From assembly GCA_964462525.1 (NCBI GenBank), contig CAYWWY010000011.1, positions 1-64,000 on the forward strand: DNA of 64,000 bases, in the 5' to 3' direction. Shown here piece by piece: positions 8,604 through 17,651 of the stretch. The notes beneath the pieces are model-generated. The model worked only from the letters and a program-made list of their open reading frames with translations. It was not told the origin of the DNA and did not search any database. Source of the DNA: CAYWWY01 sp964462525 (GTDB lineage Bacteria > Thermotogota > Thermotogae > MWEM01). Positions within the stretch are counted from its first letter, which is position 1, and each line of letters opens with the position of its first letter. Both the position numbers and the translations under genes were made by a program.

Positions 8604-10364
8604 ATGGACCGAACTGCGATTGTTTCGGGCGGAAAGGCCTTTACAAATGTTTCCCAGGTCTTTCAGTCAAATACACTGTTTTGCTTGGTCAAGGATTTTA
8701 TCGAGACGCTGAAAGTGAGAAATTCACCGATATTGAAATCTCTCGCTTTTTTTCGGGATGGAGCGGAGTATACCATTCAGTCAATCATCGATGTGATGTA
8801 TCTGCTAAACCTGCACACCATAGAAGAGATTCTCCAATCCGAACTGTTTGGCATCCGGAAAATCGATATTCACCCGGAGTCTTTTGCTGTTTTTGTGGAA
8901 AGTTTATACAACTACTGGAGGACGAAACACCGATTCCTGATTCAACACCAACCTTATCCTTACTCTGACGATAATCAGATTGCTTTGGATTATATGCTTT
9001 TCCGACAAAGCGACGACTTAAAAAAACTGATCATGGAAATTTATCGACGGATCATGTTTCATCTGACCCATAAACCGTTCAAAGTGTTACATCATCTCCC
9101 CGGAGGGATCCAGGTGGGATTTATGGTGGATCGGTTCAAGTTTCCTAAAGAAAATCGGTTGCCCAACTCTTCTCTATACGAAGTTCCCTTTATTTGGAAG
9201 ACCTTCTATGAACCACCGGTCATTTTCTATACGAGATCCAATAAACGCGTTGGTGTATTCCCGGTTAAAGAAGGAAAAGAAATGCTTTCTCGATTCAATC
9301 TGAATCCAGGAAAATGGTATGGCTTTCCGATTTGGGTAGGCAAACTCCTGATGATGATCTACATCTACCAAGATTACCTTTATCTGGGCGCAGGATTGAT
9401 GAACCTCTTTGAGATCGCGCATCCCGATGTCTTTCTTAATCAAAAGCCAGATGGATCCGTTCTCTTTGGCTTGGATTCTTCGATTTTTGAAGAAGATGAA
9501 ATGCACGGCTTCGTGAATTATGAAGAAGGAAGCTACTTTGGGTTTTTGCCGAATGTAGCGCATATTGATTATTTTGGATATATGAAAAAGATGACTTTGA
9601 CCGTGCATAACCTGATTCAGATGGACCGGGGCAATCTTCCCATTCATGGAGCTTTGGCCAAAATCACACTGTCCAATGGTGTCAATGCTACGTTTATGCT
9701 GATCGGAGACAGTGGGGCAGGAAAGTCCGAGACATTGGAGGCGATCAACAAACTGGATCCATCCATAACTGCCGAAGTGGAGATCGTCATTGACGATATG
9801 GGCTCTTTGCATATCGATGAAAAAGACAGAGTATATGCGGAAGGCACCGAAGTGGGAGCCTTTGTGCGTCTGGACGACCTGCAACCCGGATATGCGTATC
9901 AAGCGATGGATCGAAGCATTTTTATCAATCCCAATATTGTCAATGCCCGGGTCATCGTACCCTTTTCCAATTATCCGGATGTGATTACCCAAACGCCTGT
10001 TGATTACCTTTTCTACATCAATAACTATGAAGAAGTGGATGAGAGTCATCCCATTCTTTCCTTTATCGATGATATCGACCAGGCATATCAAGTATTTTCG
10101 AAAGGCGCCCGAATGGCTAAAGGAACAACCGATGAAAAGGGGTTGACCTATAGTTATTTTGCCAATCCGTTTGGTGCGGTCCAAAAGAAGGAAAAACATG
10201 AAAAAATCGCGCGGGTGTTCTTCCAAAAGATGAAAGCGCAAAAAGTCCAATTTGGAGTGCTCCGAACCCGGCTGGGAATCGAAGGGTATGAACAGGAAGG
10301 GCCTCTTGAGGCTGCCAAGCTCATTGTTGAACTGATCCAGAAGCGCCGCTTGATCGATTCTTGA
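8604..10364 (+). CDS. Large P-loop protein related to HPr kinase/PEP carboxykinase (ATP)
   Basis: A 586-residue soluble protein. A P-loop GDSGAGKS at 368-375 has the form used by HPr kinase/phosphorylase and ATP-type PEP carboxykinase, followed by a paired Asp motif DDMG (397-400) and RLDDLQPGY at 422-430. The N-terminal 330 residues are not a family I recognise. The length is close to PEP carboxykinase but the N-terminal half is not typical of PckA, so I do not use that name. It has its own promoter and a good ribosome site. Possible activities are a metabolite or protein kinase or a carboxykinase-like enzyme. Its 3' end overlaps the convergent NeuD-like gene by 44 bases. Confidence 0.72.
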   Translation: MDRTAIVSGGKAFTNVSQVFQSNTLFCLVKDFIETLKVRNSPILKSLAFFRDGAEYTIQSIIDVMYLLNLHTIEEILQSELFGIRKIDIHPESFAVFVESLYNYWRTKHRFLIQHQPYPYSDDNQIALDYMLFRQSDDLKKLIMEIYRRIMFHLTHKPFKVLHHLPGGIQVGFMVDRFKFPKENRLPNSSLYEVPFIWKTFYEPPVIFYTRSNKRVGVFPVKEGKEMLSRFNLNPGKWYGFPIWVGKLLMMIYIYQDYLYLGAGLMNLFEIAHPDVFLNQKPDGSVLFGLDSSIFEEDEMHGFVNYEEGSYFGFLPNVAHIDYFGYMKKMTLTVHNLIQMDRGNLPIHGALAKITLSNGVNATFMLIGDSGAGKSETLEAINKLDPSITAEVEIVIDDMGSLHIDEKDRVYAEGTEVGAFVRLDDLQPGYAYQAMDRSIFINPNIVNARVIVPFSNYPDVITQTPVDYLFYINNYEEVDESHPILSFIDDIDQAYQVFSKGARMAKGTTDEKGLTYSYFANPFGAVQKKEKHEKIARVFFQKMKAQKVQFGVLRTRLGIEGYEQEGPLEAAKLIVELIQKRRLIDS

Positions 10365-10992
10365 TTACTTCAGCTGGCGCGCCCACAGCTGTCGATTTTG
10401 AAGGAATGCTTTGAATGGCAACGCTGCCCGCTCCAAGAATGGACCAATCCCCAAGCGTCCTTTCGTGCAAAAGGACGCTGTTCGCACCCATCTGGGCGCC
10501 CGCCCCCACGCGGGCATACCCCAAGACACGCGCACCGGGAGCGATCGTCGCGTAATCTCCAATTATACTGTCGTGTCCGATGGTTGCGTGCATATTGACC
10601 AATACGAAGTCCCCCAATCGGGCTGATGCATTGACCGTTGCCATAGCGTAGACGATCGATCCCACTCCGATTGGAATCTCATCGGCGATCCAAGCCGTTG
10701 GATGGATGATCGTCACAAAGCAATCATGTCCGAGCGAACGGATCCGCTGAACCACTTTGCGTTTCGCAAAAGGATCGGCAATCCCGACAACCGCTCCAAC
10801 ATTGGGGTTCTCCCGAAACCAGGCATGGTCTCCGAATATGGGATATCCCATGAACAGAGTGCCGTGTCGATCTGGGTTTTCATCCAAGAACCCCAAAAAG
10901 GCGTATTTACGGGATTGTTTGTTGATATCGGATATGATCTGTAGGCACCCCTTTGCTGCTCCTCCTGCCCCAAAAACCACAATCTGTTTCAT
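10321..10992 (-). CDS. NeuD/PglD-like sugar O- or N-acyltransferase
   Basis: A 223-residue protein: N-terminal nucleotide-fold segment (IVVFGAGGAAKG, about 4-15) followed by a left-handed beta-helix of hexapeptide repeats (GVGSIVYAMATV, GDFVLVNMHATIG, GDYATIAPGARV and others). This is the layout of NeuD/PglD acyltransferases that acetylate sialic acid or UDP-sugars. The frame runs up to 11115, but the start at 10992 is preferred because the protein begins with the nucleotide-fold strand and no longer overlaps the glycosyltransferase. Last gene of a three-gene sugar cassette. Confidence 0.8.
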   Translation of the reverse strand: MKQIVVFGAGGAAKGCLQIISDINKQSRKYAFLGFLDENPDRHGTLFMGYPIFGDHAWFRENPNVGAVVGIADPFAKRKVVQRIRSLGHDCFVTIIHPTAWIADEIPIGVGSIVYAMATVNASARLGDFVLVNMHATIGHDSIIGDYATIAPGARVLGYARVGAGAQMGANSVLLHERTLGDWSILGAGSVAIQSIPSKSTAVGAPAEVIKNRSSGASGSVQQ

Positions 10993-11020
10993 CCAATCGC
11001 GCCCCCATCCTTTGAATCGA

Positions 11021-12160
11021 TCATCGGTTGGAATCCGGCAAATACCGAGAATAGACTGCTTCCATCTCAGCGCGCGTCCGTTCCAATCCGTATGCTTTGA
11101 TTTCTTGGCTTCCATGAATCCCGAACCGAATTCGAAGATCCGGATCGGAAAGGAGCGTGGAAATGGAATCAGTCATTCCTTGCTGATCTCCTGGCGGGAC
11201 AAGGAACCCGGTTTCTCCATGACGAACAAGATCCCTGTGTCCCCGGATATCTGTCGCAACCACTGGCTTTCCCGTTGCCATTGCCTCCATAATGCTTCGA
11301 GAAAGCCCTTCCCGCAAGGACGCCGACACAACTAGGTCTGAAGCATAGAGAAAGGGGCCGACATCGGTTTGGCGCCCCGTAAAAACGACTCGCTGAAGGC
11401 CCATTACTGCGCACATTCGTTCCAAACGAGGGCGCAAGCGGCCATCGCCCACGAGAACGAGATAGGTGTCCTCGTGGAGCGCTTGAATCTCCTTCCATGT
11501 TCTCAAAAGGAATCGGTGGTTTTTATCCTTTCGAAAGTACCCGATGCAAACAACGACGAGGGCTTGGGAAGGAATGCCCCATGATAGTTTGATCGATTCA
11601 TCAAAACCTTCTTTCGAGGGAGGATTCGGTTCTTCCACACCGATTCCATGGATCTGGTGGGTACGATCCGGAGGATACCCCATTGCGAGCGCATTCTGAT
11701 GATCCTCGTCATTGATCACGATGACTCCAGAGGTCCAACGAGATGCAATCGATTCAAGCCAATAGTAAAACCATCGCTTCAAGCGGGGGGCGTTGCTAGT
11801 AAAGTGGAATCCATGCACGGTATACAACACGTTGGTCATCCCTTCCATCTGTGCGGCCAATCGACAGACAAAAGAGGCGGTCGAGGTGTGAGTATGAATC
11901 AAATCAAACCCTTGTGTCCGGATGAGGGATCGGAGGCGATAAAGGGCCTGGAAATTCCTTGGGTGAAATGGCGAGCGGTGAAAGGGAATATCGACGCAAG
12001 CCACACCGCATTCCTTCAAAGCAGTTTTGGCCAATGCTCGAGTGCAAGACGCCGCTGCAAAAACCCGACAATGAAAATGATCTTGGAGCATTTGGATGTA
12101 TGGGAGATGGAAGGCCGTGAAATGCCCATAGATGGAAGCGACATAAAGAACCTTTTTCAT
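11021..12160 (-). CDS. Glycosyltransferase family 4
   Basis: A 379-residue GT-B enzyme. The N-terminal domain opens with KVLYVASIYGHFTAFHLPY, and HTHTSTAS lies at the acceptor side. The C-terminal nucleotide-sugar domain has GRQTDVGPFLYASDLVV and the family hallmark in SLREGLSRSIMEAMATGKPVVA, including the EX7E-type glutamates. It probably builds a surface polysaccharide or lipid-linked glycan in the cytoplasm. The start codon overlaps the stop of the CapK-like gene by four bases. Confidence 0.9.
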   Translation of the reverse strand: MKKVLYVASIYGHFTAFHLPYIQMLQDHFHCRVFAAASCTRALAKTALKECGVACVDIPFHRSPFHPRNFQALYRLRSLIRTQGFDLIHTHTSTASFVCRLAAQMEGMTNVLYTVHGFHFTSNAPRLKRWFYYWLESIASRWTSGVIVINDEDHQNALAMGYPPDRTHQIHGIGVEEPNPPSKEGFDESIKLSWGIPSQALVVVCIGYFRKDKNHRFLLRTWKEIQALHEDTYLVLVGDGRLRPRLERMCAVMGLQRVVFTGRQTDVGPFLYASDLVVSASLREGLSRSIMEAMATGKPVVATDIRGHRDLVRHGETGFLVPPGDQQGMTDSISTLLSDPDLRIRFGIHGSQEIKAYGLERTRAEMEAVYSRYLPDSNR

Positions 12161-13458
12161 TTTTGGCTTTGATTTGAGCCGCTGTGCATCTTCTGCATGA
12201 TAACGGGCCGTTTGCCGGAAGGAAGAGAAAAGATCGCTTTGACTCGATTGATCCGAACGCGCGTATCGCTGCCCATGAGGGCTTGGATGGATTGAACGAT
12301 TGCCTTGGAGTTCAATGATTGGTCAGAAGAATCCACATTCACCTCAACGTCAGTAGGACTGGTTTGAACAATCTGAAACTGGCGCATTTTCTTTTTTTCA
12401 CTTTTAGGGATGGCACTGAAAAGGCTGAGTGGGGCAATGACCGTCCCATCGGTATGAAAGACCGTTTCGAGAGTTCTCCCTTCGATGCGGTCCAAAACAA
12501 CTGCTCCTGTGGTTGAATTGCGGGTGGATACAGCCAAATCCCCGATATCATAGCGGATCAATGGCATTCCATGAGAGAAGAGATCTGTGATCACAATCCG
12601 ACCGACATCCCCTGCAAAAGCCGGTTCATCCCGATCTCTTTTAAGAATCTCCACTCGATAACTGGCTCTATTGATGATCATCCCTTTTTCATGGGGCATT
12701 TCGTGCGCAACGACTCCCAGTTCTACCGCCGCATATCGGTTCAGTAACGGGCAAGGAAAGACCCTTTGTATTTGGGCTCGATTGGCCTCGAGAAGCATCT
12801 CTCCCATGGATATGACTCCTCGAATCGAAGAGAATACCATCCCTTTGTATTCGGCATACTGCGCAATCGGGGTGATCACCGAAGGCCATCCAATAACAAA
12901 CGGAATATCCCCTTTTGCCAACCGATTGCATGCCCATTCCAGTTCAGAGTCCGAAAAATGCGTTTGGTTGATCCTGACTTCATTATTGATGAACCGCATG
13001 AAAGCCCTTTTTTTCCGTTCCATTTCCCCATTGACCAATGCATACCGACAACCAACGCGATACCCCGCCAGTTGATTATATACCATGGCCTCAGCCAGCC
13101 GGCGGGCCTTTTTTTCTGGAGATAGATGAAAAACCATAGGCGTGCCATAAGAGCCACTGGTAAAGACTGATATCCTTTTTTGATGCTCATCCGAGAGCAT
13201 ACGCGCTCCTTGTTCCCTAAGGATGGATTTCGTCAAAACCGGGAATTCCGTCAGATCTTTTACCCCTTGATACGTGCGATAGTATGGCGTATGGCGGGTT
13301 GCGTGATGCAGAAGATTGGAAAGGCTTTCGATATGAACGCTTTCGATTTCACCCGGATGGTTGATCCAATGCTGAAGCTCTTGAACATGCCTGAGGACCT
13401 TTCCATTTCGAAGATGGTCAAAGATCCAAAAACCGAAATGGCGTATGGGTTCCTTCAT
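12157..13458 (-). CDS. CapK/PaaK-like adenylate-forming protein
   Basis: About 433 residues of the phenylacetate-CoA ligase/CapK superfamily. The Ser/Gly loop is FTSGSYGTPMVF, with INRASYRVEILKRD and MPLIRYDIGDLA in the adenylate-binding half. CapK-type members sit in capsule and exopolysaccharide clusters, as here next to a glycosyltransferase and an acyltransferase. A longer frame to 13557 exists, but an extended -10 at 13491-13499 would start transcription inside it. The ATG at 13458 has GGAGG eight bases upstream. Substrate unknown. Confidence 0.8.
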   Translation of the reverse strand: MKEPIRHFGFWIFDHLRNGKVLRHVQELQHWINHPGEIESVHIESLSNLLHHATRHTPYYRTYQGVKDLTEFPVLTKSILREQGARMLSDEHQKRISVFTSGSYGTPMVFHLSPEKKARRLAEAMVYNQLAGYRVGCRYALVNGEMERKKRAFMRFINNEVRINQTHFSDSELEWACNRLAKGDIPFVIGWPSVITPIAQYAEYKGMVFSSIRGVISMGEMLLEANRAQIQRVFPCPLLNRYAAVELGVVAHEMPHEKGMIINRASYRVEILKRDRDEPAFAGDVGRIVITDLFSHGMPLIRYDIGDLAVSTRNSTTGAVVLDRIEGRTLETVFHTDGTVIAPLSLFSAIPKSEKKKMRQFQIVQTSPTDVEVNVDSSDQSLNSKAIVQSIQALMGSDTRVRINRVKAIFSLPSGKRPVIMQKMHSGSNQSQK

Positions 13459-13490
13459 CCCTCCTGCCTCCATCCATTCGACGATAACCC

Positions 13491-13499
13491 AGTATACCA
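13491..13499 (-). promoter_or_regulatory. Extended -10 promoter of the sugar cassette
   Basis: Minus-strand TGGTATACT (hexamer over 13491-13496). It places the transcript start near 13485 and helps fix the CapK start at 13458. Confidence 0.65.
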
Positions 13500-13570
13500 C
13501 AAATCGAATCGATCTGTTTACCTGTTGAACATAGTCGACTCGATCATTTCGTGTCATCGGATGCTGGACG

Positions 13571-13579
13571 TGGTATAAT
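13571..13579 (+). promoter_or_regulatory. Extended -10 promoter for the methyltransferase at 13632
   Basis: TGGTATAAT with the hexamer at 13574-13579, about 52 bases before the start codon. No recognisable -35. Confidence 0.72.
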
Positions 13580-13631
13580 CGTCCACAATATGGATGGATT
13601 CTTTGGGTGACGATGCAAAGGAGGGATGGTC

Positions 13632-14375
13632 ATGGCACAATGGTTTGAAGACGATGGTTTTTGGGATCAATTGTACCCATTCATGTTTTCGGCTCGAGCC
13701 TTCGAACGAGCGCCCCAACAGGTGGAGGATATCATCCGATTGACCGGAATCGAATCCGGTTCTGTTCTGGATCTGTGTTCGGGACCTGGGAGACATACGC
13801 TCGAATGGGCAAAAAGAGGGTTTCGGGTGACTGGGGTGGATCGAACAGAATCCCTCATGAATATCGCAAAGGAACGAGCGAGCAAACAAGGGGTAGAAAT
13901 CGAGTGGGTGTTGGAAGATATGCGCTTTTTCCAGCGGCCCTGCTCTTTTGACCTTGTCCAAAGTATGTTCACTTCCTTTGGGTACTTCGAGGAAAAGGGC
14001 GAGGACCGCGCGGTATTGGCGCAGATCTACGAAAACCTAAAACCGGGGGGAATGCTGATTATGGATGTTGTTGGTAAGGAAGTCCTTGCGCGAAATTTCC
14101 ATGATTCAGGCACCAGCCCGCTGGACGACGGATCCATCCTGGTGGAACGGCGGAAGATTGTCGACGCTTGGAGCCGGATTGAAAATGAATGGATCGTCAT
14201 CCGAAATGGCGCGACTCAAACCTTCCGGTTCTGTCTGAACCTCTATTCGGCTCAGGAACTGAAACTACTTTTTGAATCGGTAGGGTTCCATACCATCCGG
14301 ATTTTCGGGGGCCTTTCAGGCGCCCCATACGATATCGATGCTTCGCGACTGATTGTTCTGGGTTCAAAACCGTGA
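13632..14375 (+). CDS. Class I SAM-dependent methyltransferase
   Basis: A 247-residue enzyme with motif I VLDLCSGPGRHT, the acidic residue in VTGVDRTESLM and a late motif LKPGGMLIMDV. ATG codons occur at 13626 and 13632; the second is chosen because AAAGGAGG (13618-13624) is then about seven bases away. Transcribed divergently from the sugar cassette with its own promoter. No substrate can be assigned. Confidence 0.83.
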   Translation: MAQWFEDDGFWDQLYPFMFSARAFERAPQQVEDIIRLTGIESGSVLDLCSGPGRHTLEWAKRGFRVTGVDRTESLMNIAKERASKQGVEIEWVLEDMRFFQRPCSFDLVQSMFTSFGYFEEKGEDRAVLAQIYENLKPGGMLIMDVVGKEVLARNFHDSGTSPLDDGSILVERRKIVDAWSRIENEWIVIRNGATQTFRFCLNLYSAQELKLLFESVGFHTIRIFGGLSGAPYDIDASRLIVLGSKP

Positions 14376-14501
14376 AAAAACCGCGTAGCTAAGAGTTCTT
14401 TGAAATCCGCTTTCAATCGATCTCGGGCATTCCATCCATCTACCACAAACCGGACTTGTTTCACGTCATCATTATCATCGACCTAATAGGAGGTGTTCGG
14501 T

Positions 14502-16655
14502 TTGAAAAACGTGATCTTGGGTCTTCTGGTTCTTTTGTTGGTTGGTTTCAGCTTTGCGGATGGGGTTCTGATCCCCGATTATGACCATCCGCAAATCCAT
14601 GTTCCCGGATTCCCTTCCAAAAACCCGATCCAGATGCCGGAGCACACCGTTTCCATAACGCTGAACCAGCAGGTGGCGCATGTCCAAGTGGATGAACTCT
14701 TCTATAACGATTCGGGTATGTGGATGGAAGTTGTCTACCTCTTTGCCGTTCCTAAAGGAGCCTTGATTTCCGATTTTCGGATGCAGGTAGGGAATCAGGA
14801 GTATAAAGGGGAGATAATGGAAGCAGATGAAGCCCGCATGATCTACAACCAATATGTCCAACAAGCCCGGGATCCTGCTCTGCTTGAGTATGTCGGAACC
14901 CAGTTAATCCGCATTTCGATTTATCCTTTCGAACCCTATGAAACCAGAAGAATCATCATCAACTACACGCAAGAAGTAATAGCGGAAGGGGGATACTACA
15001 AACTGGTATACCCTTTGAAGATCGATTCTCTTTTGAGCGGAACCATTCAGAAGATCGCGATCACAGGATCAATCGAGACCCAGGACCCACTGTACCATAT
15101 TTACTCCCCTTCCCATCCGATCCACACTCAGATTCAGCCCGATAAACGGTTCGGAACCTTTTCCTTTACCGACACAGACTTTGTTCCCAATCAGGACTTG
15201 ATCCTGCTCTTCGGAACCGGCCAAAGAGCTTTTGAGAGCTACTTTCTCCTTCATGAGGAGCGAGCGGGGCAAGGCACCTTTATGTTGGACTTTCTTCCAT
15301 CCCTTGAGGTACGCAAGCCCGTACCGAAAAATATCGTCCTCGTGGTCGACCGTTCGGGAAGTATGTGGGGTGTGAAATATGAGCAGGCGATCCGAGCCGC
15401 GCAATTTGTCCTCGCTCGGCTAAACCCACAAGACCGCTTCAACGTAATCCTTTTTGATTCGGCCATAACCCTATTCTCAACCAGCGAAGCCGGCAAAGCG
15501 ATCGGGGCAGAACATGCCCAAAGGGCGATTCAATGGTTGGATCGGACCCAACCCGGAGGGATGACCAATATATATGACGCCCTTGATGTAGCAATCTCCA
15601 AGGTGTTGGCCAACACGGATGGAAACAACAATTACGTTTTATTCCTGACAGACGGGTTGCCAACCATTGGCAATACCAACGAGCGAGAAATCCTATCCCA
15701 CGCAATACAGATGGCAGAAAGAGTGCCCACTACAAGAATCTTCACTTTTGGAGTGGGGTACGACGTCAACACCTATATCCTCGATCTGTTGGCCCAAGAA
15801 ACTGGCGGACTGGCCTTCTATGTGATCGAAGACGAAGACATCGAATCGGTCATCTCGGAGTTATACCAGAAGATCACTTCACCCGTTCTTACCGACATCC
15901 AAGTCTCTTTTTCCAGCGAGAATATTATCGTTATGGATGTCGTGCCCTCTCGCAACCTGGTCTTGTTCCAAGGTCAACCCTTGAAGATCTTTGGAAGATG
16001 GGATGGATATGGCGCTCTTTCGATCACCCTTACGGGAGATCAAGATGGGATACCCTATGAACAGGTTTATCAGTTCGATGTGCTTCCCTCTTACAATCCC
16101 TATGTATCCATGCTATGGGCGGGTAGACGGATCAACGAAATCTTCAACCTGATTCGATTGTATGGAGAAAACGATGAGATGAAGGAGGAGATCGTCCGAC
16201 TGAGCAAACAGTACGGCATTCCTACCCCCTATACTTCCTATCTGATTCTTGAAACGGAAGATGTCGATGGAATGGGCACTGTGCCGGGCCTTCCCACACC
16301 AATGGCATACGATCCACGTGCGGTCACCAGTGGGGCAGGAGCCGTCCAACAGTCCAAACAACTGAACCTTTCCGCCCAAAGCCAGAATCTCTTTGAGATG
16401 GAACAAGCATCCGCTATGGCAGCGCACCAAGGGTTTCTTCTCACTGCCGGTAAGGTATTCTTGCGGGATGAAGAACAGGGTATTTGGGTGGAAGAGGGAT
16501 TCCAAGAGGAAAATGTGATCCAAATCCAGGCATACTCCGAGGCGTATTTTGACCTGATCGCTGTGTTTCCGGAGATAACGGAAATCTTTGTTCGACTCGG
16601 GACCGGTCCGGTACGATTCGTTTGGGAAGGCCTTTATTACGAAGTGATTCCATAA
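14502..16655 (+). CDS. Exported VIT and von Willebrand factor A domain protein
   Basis: A 717-residue protein with a Sec signal peptide (about 1-20). It carries a VIT domain (about 40-160, with the DADEAR-like EADEARMIYNQY) and a VWA domain starting near 277 with an intact metal site DRSGS at 283-287 and later TNIYDAL and FLTDGLPT. The architecture matches inter-alpha-trypsin-inhibitor-like bacterial proteins, which are thought to bind protein ligands outside the cytoplasm. Start is TTG at 14502, six bases after TAGGAGGTG. No sorting signal or C-terminal membrane segment is seen. Confidence 0.87.
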   Translation: MKNVILGLLVLLLVGFSFADGVLIPDYDHPQIHVPGFPSKNPIQMPEHTVSITLNQQVAHVQVDELFYNDSGMWMEVVYLFAVPKGALISDFRMQVGNQEYKGEIMEADEARMIYNQYVQQARDPALLEYVGTQLIRISIYPFEPYETRRIIINYTQEVIAEGGYYKLVYPLKIDSLLSGTIQKIAITGSIETQDPLYHIYSPSHPIHTQIQPDKRFGTFSFTDTDFVPNQDLILLFGTGQRAFESYFLLHEERAGQGTFMLDFLPSLEVRKPVPKNIVLVVDRSGSMWGVKYEQAIRAAQFVLARLNPQDRFNVILFDSAITLFSTSEAGKAIGAEHAQRAIQWLDRTQPGGMTNIYDALDVAISKVLANTDGNNNYVLFLTDGLPTIGNTNEREILSHAIQMAERVPTTRIFTFGVGYDVNTYILDLLAQETGGLAFYVIEDEDIESVISELYQKITSPVLTDIQVSFSSENIIVMDVVPSRNLVLFQGQPLKIFGRWDGYGALSITLTGDQDGIPYEQVYQFDVLPSYNPYVSMLWAGRRINEIFNLIRLYGENDEMKEEIVRLSKQYGIPTPYTSYLILETEDVDGMGTVPGLPTPMAYDPRAVTSGAGAVQQSKQLNLSAQSQNLFEMEQASAMAAHQGFLLTAGKVFLRDEEQGIWVEEGFQEENVIQIQAYSEAYFDLIAVFPEITEIFVRLGTGPVRFVWEGLYYEVIP

Positions 16656-16758
16656 CCCAAATCCCCCTCATGGAAGGCTCGGGAACCGAAGGATCTTTTT
16701 GTTGGGTTTGCTTGTTCGGCATTTCATGAAATGGGCTGTTTGGAGAACGGGTTTCGTA

Positions 16759-16767
16759 TGGTATAAT
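16759..16767 (+). promoter_or_regulatory. Extended -10 promoter for the first acidic secreted protein
   Basis: TGGTATAAT with the hexamer at 16762-16767, leaving a leader of roughly 80 bases before the ATG at 16855. The 199-base interval after 16655 otherwise shows only a weak hairpin (tcgg/ccga) followed by five Ts. Confidence 0.72.
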
Positions 16768-16854
16768 CAGCTTGAATAGATGGAATGTATTTCGTTCGCG
16801 CCCAAAGCGATCATGGTGGCTTTGGATTTCAACCAACAAGGAGGGGGAAGTAGA

Positions 16855-17430
16855 ATGCGTAAAGTTTTGGTATGGGTTGCCGTATTGACGCTGGTGGTAG
16901 GATCGGGCGTCTTTGCGTCTGTATTTGGAGACTGGAAAACCATCACGCTGAACAGAGAAGATCTGGGCTTATCTGTTTCTTATTCCGTTCCAGCGAGTTC
17001 TTTCGAGATTCTTGAGGACGAAGAATTTGGAGCCCTTGAAGAGGAAATCGGGGGATTTGTGCAGGTTTGGGTCACAGGTAGCTATTGGGGTACAGACCCC
17101 ATCGAAGATTGGGAAGACGACGCAGAAATGCTCATTGTCCTTATGTTCACGGAGTTTGCGGAGTTTGTTTACATGATGATCCAATTTGGAGCGGCTGAAG
17201 AGTTGGAAGATATGGATGCAGGATCCATTTCCGTCGGAAATGTCGAAGCGCAATATCTCATGGGTATCGACGACTATGACAATGATTTCCAGTTCATGGC
17301 CTTTGTGCCGGGTCTGGCCGAGACCGAAATGGGTTCTTTGGGAATGATCGCGATGATCTTCGTGTCCGAAGACCTCGTGCAACACGGTCCGGATTTGTCC
17401 ATGCGGTTCCTCAATTCTTTGCGGTTCTAG
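16855..17430 (+). CDS. Acidic secreted protein, paralogue of 17652-18185
   Basis: A 191-residue protein with a clear Sec signal peptide (MRKVLVWVAVLTLVVGSGVFA) and a strongly acidic mature part. No known domain recognised. It aligns with the next gene: DWK near the mature N-terminus, SVP-x-SF, then a DEEF/DEDF-A run, and a shared C-terminal LS-x5-S-[LI]-x-F. The frame opens earlier at 16780, but AAGGAGGGGG at 16838-16847 and the signal peptide mark ATG 16855. It has its own promoter and terminator. The role is unknown. Confidence 0.75.
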   Translation: MRKVLVWVAVLTLVVGSGVFASVFGDWKTITLNREDLGLSVSYSVPASSFEILEDEEFGALEEEIGGFVQVWVTGSYWGTDPIEDWEDDAEMLIVLMFTEFAEFVYMMIQFGAAEELEDMDAGSISVGNVEAQYLMGIDDYDNDFQFMAFVPGLAETEMGSLGMIAMIFVSEDLVQHGPDLSMRFLNSLRF

Positions 17431-17453
17431 TAGATTGCTCCTTTTGATTATGA

Positions 17454-17482
17454 AAAAGGGCGGTTTGGACTGCCCTTTTTTT
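17454..17482 (+). terminator. Intrinsic terminator after the first acidic protein gene
   Basis: An 11-bp stem (aaaagggcggt with actgccctttt, one G-T pair) around TTGG, ending in a run of seven Ts. Confidence 0.9.
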
Positions 17483-17575
17483 GTTTCTTCGTTTTATTAA
17501 TTCAACCATAGGTCCCCATTATGGTTCATTTTCCTTGAGAGAAAAGCAAAACCCTCGTTAAACTTGTTTGAGTTG

Positions 17576-17584
17576 TGTTATAAT
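17576..17584 (+). promoter_or_regulatory. Extended -10 promoter for the second acidic secreted protein
   Basis: TGTTATAAT with the hexamer at 17579-17584, about 68 bases before ATG 17652. Confidence 0.72.
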
Positions 17585-17651
17585 AATAAATGCGTTCTCG
17601 AATCAACAATGTTCGGGTTCAGTATTCTTTTCAGATTAGGAGGCGGTTCAT

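Noticed and set aside
9174..10250. Minus-strand open frame (358 codons) opposite the P-loop gene
   Set aside because: The plus-strand protein carries P-loop and related motifs, a promoter and a ribosome site; the antisense frame has none of these.
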